The notes under the pieces were generated by a model, which did no database searches, was not told the origin of the DNA, and saw only the letters and a list, made by a program, of their open reading frames with translations. The translations under genes and the position numbers were made by a program. A stretch of DNA of 64,000 bases. Source: Solibacillus sp. FSL R7-0682. GTDB taxonomy: Bacteria; Bacillota; Bacilli; Bacillales_A; Planococcaceae. The number at the start of each line of letters is the position of its first letter. The first letter of the stretch is position 1. This document shows, piece after piece, positions 60,997 to 64,000 of this stretch. The stretch is taken from positions 479,501 through 543,500 of the forward strand of contig NZ_JBBOUI010000001.1 of the NCBI RefSeq assembly GCF_038005985.1, in the 5' to 3' direction.

Positions 60997-61231
60997 GATT
61001 ATATTCATATTTACTACGCTGAAAGTAAGACGCTAGACCAAGGAGCCATAGCATTATGCCTATAAATATATAAAAGTAATATAGTGTTGCATAAGGTGCC
61101 ATGAAAATGGTGTATAGTGTATAAATACTTGCAACGGTAAAGCTACGCTTATACTGATACTTAATGCTAAAGAGTAGGGAAAAGAAAATGAATATTGCAC
61201 CGGTAAAAATTTTTAAATAAAAAAGTAACAT
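60992..61231 (-). CDS. Small membrane protein (hypothetical, 79 aa)
   Basis: ATG at 61231 behind TAGGGGG. Two or three hydrophobic segments (about 3-20, 32-48, 50-68) with many aromatics, YATLYYFYIFIGIMLWLLGLASYFQRS, and a polar Tyr-rich end. The stop overlaps the shared terminator. Not recognised; the fit of ribosome site and terminator supports expression. Confidence 0.7.
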   Translation of the reverse strand: MLLFYLKIFTGAIFIFFSLLFSIKYQYKRSFTVASIYTLYTIFMAPYATLYYFYIFIGIMLWLLGLASYFQRSKYEYNQ

Positions 61232-61365
61232 TAATATCCCCCTATAAAAAGTGTAACTAAAAAAGTTTATAATGAATTATATCATTTGAGTAATAAAATG
61301 GAAATTATTTCAATGTGCTACAGCTATACAGCTGAAAAGGGCGGAGTGGGCACATGATAGATTAT

Positions 61366-61408
61366 AAAAAGCGACTCTTCTCAAAAAATATGAGAGAGTC
61401 GCTTTACT
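61366..61408 (-). terminator. Terminator after the fumarase gene
   Basis: AAAGCGACTCTTCTC pairs with GAGAGAGTCGCTTT; minus-strand transcripts of the fumarase gene end here in a T-rich tract. Confidence 0.85.
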
Positions 61409-61429
61409 CGTTTTATGTTATGAGAAATA

Positions 61430-62971
61430 TTAGAATACGCGCTCTGCGTGCAATGCTAATTTTTCTAAAGAAGATTTCTCAACATCAGCGTGTAATGAGT
61501 TCCCATGAGAGTCCATTGTTACAACTGCTGTGAAGTCTTTAACAGATAAGTGCCACATTGCTTCAGGAATACCGAATTCCATTAAGTCTACGCCGTCAAC
61601 TGACTTGATACAGTCTGCGTAGTACTGAGCAGCACCACCGATTGCGTTTAAGTAAACACCACCGTGTTCGTTTAATGCTTTTAATGTTTTTGGACCCATG
61701 CCGCCTTTACCCATGACCGCGCGAATACCGAATTTTTTCATGATATCACCTTGGTATGGCTCCTCACGAATTGAAGTTGTTGGACCAGCAGCTTTTACTA
61801 CCCAGTTGCCAGCTTCGTCTTTTGCCATTACTGGACCACAGTGATAGATGATTTGTCCATCTAAATCTACTGGAGCTTCTACACCTTCACCGATTAAATG
61901 ATGGTGGATTGCGTCACGACCAGTGTACATACGACCAGAGATTTTTACTACGTCCCCAACTTTTAATGAACGAATTTTTTCTTCTGTAATTGGAGCAACA
62001 AGCTCTACTACTTTGTTGTCATCGTTAGAAGCTGTTTTTTCTTCATCTTTGAACGTGATTTTTTCACCTTCTTGATAATGCCAGTTGATAATCTCACCAG
62101 TTTCTGGATTAATATCAATTGCCATACGACGGTATGCCCAGCAGTTGTACGCTACAGATACGAAGAATGACGCTGGTAAACGGTCCATTACCCCAATTTT
62201 ACAGCCTAGTAATGTTGCTTCACCACCGAAGCCCATTGTACCTACACCGAATGTATTTGATTTTTCAACGATGTATTGTTCTAATTTTGCTAAGTCTTCA
62301 ATTGGATTCACATCATCAACATGACGGAATAATTGTTCTTTTGCAAGATCATAACCAGCAGAGCGGTCACCACCGATACCGACACCGATGAAACCAGCTG
62401 AACAGCCTTGACCTTGTGCTTGCCATACAGAATGTAAAATACATTTACGGATACCGTCTAAGTCACGACCAGCACGGCCTAAACCTTCTAATTCTGTTGG
62501 TAAAGAATATTGGATGTTCTTATTTTCACAGCCGCCACCTTTAAGAATTAACTTAACTGTGATATAGTCGTTTTCCCACTGTTCAAACTTTACAACTGGA
62601 AGACCAGCGCCGATGTTTGTACCAGAGTTTTTACCAGTTAATGAATCAACAGAGTTTGGTCGTAATTTTGCGTCACCAGTTGCAGCTGCAATAGCTGATT
62701 GGATTGCTTTTTTAATTTCAATTTGGTTAACGCCAACTGGAGTATATACTTTGAATGTAGGTAGACCAGTATCTTGACAAATTGGAGATACGTTGTCTTC
62801 AGCCATTACGATATTTGTAGTAATAGTGTCTAGTGACATTGCTGCACGTGTACCAGCATTTTCTGCTTCTTTAGCAGCTTTAATTGCGCGACGAACGTCT
62901 TTTGGTAAGTTCGTAGAAGTTTCAGTTACTAAAGAATAAAGACTTTTTTCTAAAGTTTCTAAGTATGCCAT
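61430..62971 (-). CDS. fumA: Fumarate hydratase, class I (Fe-S)
   Basis: 513 residues, ATG at 62971 after GGGGGGAAA. Single-chain fusion of the alpha and beta domains: the alpha part has the cluster cysteines in PICQDTGLPTFKV, GGGCENKN and GQGCSAGFIGVGIGGDR, and LGCKIGVMDRLPASFFVSVAYNCWAYRR; the beta part has KVGDVVKISGRMYTGRDAIHHH, GPTTSIREEPY and GKGGMGPKTL. Interconverts fumarate and malate in the TCA cycle with an oxygen-sensitive [4Fe-4S] cluster. B. subtilis uses the iron-free class II enzyme instead. Monocistronic; a cre-like site lies upstream. Confidence 0.95.
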   Translation of the reverse strand: MAYLETLEKSLYSLVTETSTNLPKDVRRAIKAAKEAENAGTRAAMSLDTITTNIVMAEDNVSPICQDTGLPTFKVYTPVGVNQIEIKKAIQSAIAAATGDAKLRPNSVDSLTGKNSGTNIGAGLPVVKFEQWENDYITVKLILKGGGCENKNIQYSLPTELEGLGRAGRDLDGIRKCILHSVWQAQGQGCSAGFIGVGIGGDRSAGYDLAKEQLFRHVDDVNPIEDLAKLEQYIVEKSNTFGVGTMGFGGEATLLGCKIGVMDRLPASFFVSVAYNCWAYRRMAIDINPETGEIINWHYQEGEKITFKDEEKTASNDDNKVVELVAPITEEKIRSLKVGDVVKISGRMYTGRDAIHHHLIGEGVEAPVDLDGQIIYHCGPVMAKDEAGNWVVKAAGPTTSIREEPYQGDIMKKFGIRAVMGKGGMGPKTLKALNEHGGVYLNAIGGAAQYYADCIKSVDGVDLMEFGIPEAMWHLSVKDFTAVVTMDSHGNSLHADVEKSSLEKLALHAERVF

Positions 62972-63116
62972 TCTATTTTTCCCCCCAGAAAAATACTGTG
63001 TTTTTTTCGTCGATAAGGTGTAATCGACATAAGTAAGAACTTCAACTACTCAACTAAGTAAGCGTTGTGTCTTTCTAAAATCCATCTTACATTATAACTC
63101 TTTTAATTTAGAAAAA

Positions 63117-63130
63117 AAAGAGCGCTTACA
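63117..63130 (-). promoter_or_regulatory. Cre-like site upstream of the fumarase gene
   Basis: On the minus strand TGTAAGCGCTCTTT matches the CcpA consensus at 12 of 14 positions, about 145 bp before the start codon. Confidence 0.45.
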
Positions 63131-63191
63131 TCAATCCGAATCGAAATACATAAAATAAAGACTTTTTATAGAAAAAGCTGTAAAAAGAATG

Positions 63192-63224
63192 AAAAAAGCA
63201 ATGTTCAATAAAACATTGCTTTTG
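63192..63224 (-). terminator. Terminator of the SE1561-family gene
   Basis: AAAAGCAATGTT pairs with AACATTGCTTTT around CAATAA; A-rich on the plus side gives the U tract for minus-strand RNA. Confidence 0.85.
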
Positions 63225-63228
63225 TAAT

Positions 63229-63417
63229 TTATTCAATTTCTTCACGTGATTGGAATTGTTCCAATTTTTGCTCTAAATCGTCCATCATTTTAATTAAGTT
63301 ATCGATATCTTCTAATTCTGTCGTTTCTGGATCGATTGCGTCTAATACCTCAAGGAAGATTTCTAAACGTTCTTTTAAATACATTACTTGTTGTTCTTTG
63401 TCTGTAATTAGATTCAT
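63229..63417 (-). CDS. SE1561-family small protein
   Basis: 62 residues, acidic and helical: YLKERLEIFLEVLDAIDPETTELEDIDNLIKMMDDLEQKLEQF, the core I associate with the SE1561 family of small Firmicutes proteins. The start is unusual: the strong ribosome site AAAGGAGGG is 33 nt from the ATG, with a hairpin in between that would bring them close. Function unknown. Confidence 0.8.
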   Translation of the reverse strand: MNLITDKEQQVMYLKERLEIFLEVLDAIDPETTELEDIDNLIKMMDDLEQKLEQFQSREEIE

Positions 63418-63423
63418 AATATG

Positions 63424-63459
63424 CCATTTTTCGGGCTAAAAAATGGATGTCCCTCCTTT
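63424..63459 (-). promoter_or_regulatory. Ribosome site separated from its start codon by a hairpin
   Basis: On the minus strand: AAAGGAGGG (63451-63459), then CCATTTTT (63439-63446) pairing with AAAAATGG (63424-63431), then ATG at 63417. With the hairpin folded the effective spacing is about 10 nt. Confidence 0.5.
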
Positions 63460-63706
63460 GTGGTTTACATGCCTTCATTATACTATGATTTCAGGAAAAA
63501 GTTAATGGCGAACTTGTTGGATGAGTGTAACTTCAATTATTGGGCAATCGTCATGCGGAATGTTGTCAAATAGGTAAGTATTTTGTCGCTTTTCCAATTT
63601 TAAAGAATAATTAGCGCCTATTAATTATTTTAAAATTCTGTATATTTTTAATATTTACATTATTGAAGCCGTATGGTAAAGTAATACTCAATAACAAGTA
63701 AGGGGG

Positions 63707-63811
63707 ATGGTCGGAAAAACAATGGATTGGCAAACGAAAGAAAGGAGGAAGTTTAAACGTTTTCGGCGAATTTGCCGAGATAGTAGTTTATTCAAATCGA
63801 AATGGAATTAA
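63707..63811 (+). CDS. Possible 34-aa basic peptide in a short transcription unit
   Basis: ATG at 63707 adjoins AAGGGGG (an in-frame ATG at 63722 is the alternative) and the frame ends at TAA 63809-63811, followed by a strong terminator. The peptide is very basic: MVGKTMDWQTKERRKFKRFR and on. The start/ribosome-site spacing is poor for the first ATG and long for the second, so the unit could equally be a small RNA. A second GGAGGAAG motif sits inside it. Confidence 0.35.
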   Translation: MVGKTMDWQTKERRKFKRFRRICRDSSLFKSKWN

Positions 63812-63823
63812 GCGAAATTTGAT

Positions 63824-63864
63824 ACCCTAGTTAACTTTTATAAATAAAGTTAGCTAGGGTTTTT
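63824..63864 (+). terminator. Terminator of the short unit at 63.7 kb
   Basis: ACCCTAGTTAACTTT pairs with AAAGTTAGCTAGGGT, followed by TTTT. Confidence 0.85.
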
Positions 63865-63940
63865 GTATTTGCAAAAAATTCACCAAAGATAAAGTGGGCT
63901 ATGATACGATATGGTACGGAAATTAAAAAGGAGATTATTT

Positions 63941-64000
63941 ATGAGTTACAATCAACGCAGATTCCTTATATTAGTTATTATCGTATCTATTTCAGGTTTT
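63941..64000 (+). CDS. N-terminus of an MFS transporter (3' end outside window)
   Basis: ATG at 63941 after AAAAGGAGAT; 20 residues are visible, MSYNQRRFLILVIIVSISGF, a short basic head followed by the start of a first membrane helix. The phrase VSISGF is common at the start of MFS exporters of Bacillales, but the call rests on this fragment only. Confidence 0.5.
   Translation, partial: MSYNQRRFLILVIIVSISGF

Noticed and set aside
63505-63573. 22-codon frame (MANLLDEC...) upstream of the short unit
   Set aside because: No ribosome site and ordinary AT-rich context.

Overview
The window is chromosomal DNA from a low-GC, spore-forming Gram-positive bacterium. Small acid-soluble spore proteins (an alpha/beta type and Tlp), a YjcZ-type sporulation peptide, T-box, TPP and c-di-GMP leaders, and close resemblance to Bacillus ZosA, TcyP, YfmL, MotAB, YfkK/YfkH and ArgS2 point to Bacillales. 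The AT-rich codon use and gene content fit best with Planococcaceae (Lysinibacillus/Solibacillus-like); the genus is inference. I see no rRNA, tRNA or CRISPR array, and one complete insertion sequence.

Layout. 0-4.3 kb: a stalk-domain secreted protein, a VOC protein and a compact GNAT-HAD-Nudix-Nudix-GNAT cluster. 4.3-6.35 kb: an ArgS2-type arginyl-tRNA synthetase behind an arginine T-box (specifier CGC). 6.8-9.3 kb: a c-di-GMP-I riboswitch heading an operon of a STAS-like protein, a GNAT-like protein and a sensorless membrane-anchored chemoreceptor; this is the most interesting unit. 9.3-14.4 kb: cupin, PadR regulator with membrane partner, a small probable spore protein, DUF4256 and an MFS transporter. 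14.5-17.8 kb: a spore-related island of small genes on both strands, several too short for routine calling. 17.9-29.6 kb: acyl-CoA ligase, catalase, radical SAM protein, phosphoesterase, acyl-CoA dehydrogenase plus thiolase, YfmL-like helicase, M29 aminopeptidase and a GDSL esterase.

29.6-35.6 kb: a peptide ABC transporter with its binding protein divergent from permease and ATPase genes. 35.7-39.9 kb: sbcDC. 40-46.5 kb: TPP-riboswitch-controlled thiT, map, PPK2 kinase, carbonic anhydrase and a second M29 aminopeptidase. 46.6-52.1 kb: motAB, psuK-psuG, yfkK-like, YtxH-like and yfkH-like genes. 52.135-53.639 kb: a complete 1505-bp IS3-family element with 3-bp target duplication, sitting in the loop of a former intergenic terminator. 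53.7-57.4 kb: a cdaR-garK-gntP glycerate/sugar-acid unit with a cre site. 57.4-63.4 kb: zosA behind a perfect PerR box and a Fur-like box, tcyP, a class I fumarase and a SE1561-family gene. The window ends at the start of an MFS gene.

Regulatory themes. CodY-like boxes precede the acyl-CoA ligase (14/15), the acyl-CoA dehydrogenase-thiolase pair (14/15) and the peptide transporter (12/15), suggesting joint nutritional control. A roughly 100-bp dispersed repeat occurs in opposite orientations at 11.6 and 40.0 kb. All functional names come from reading motifs in the translations; no database search was run.
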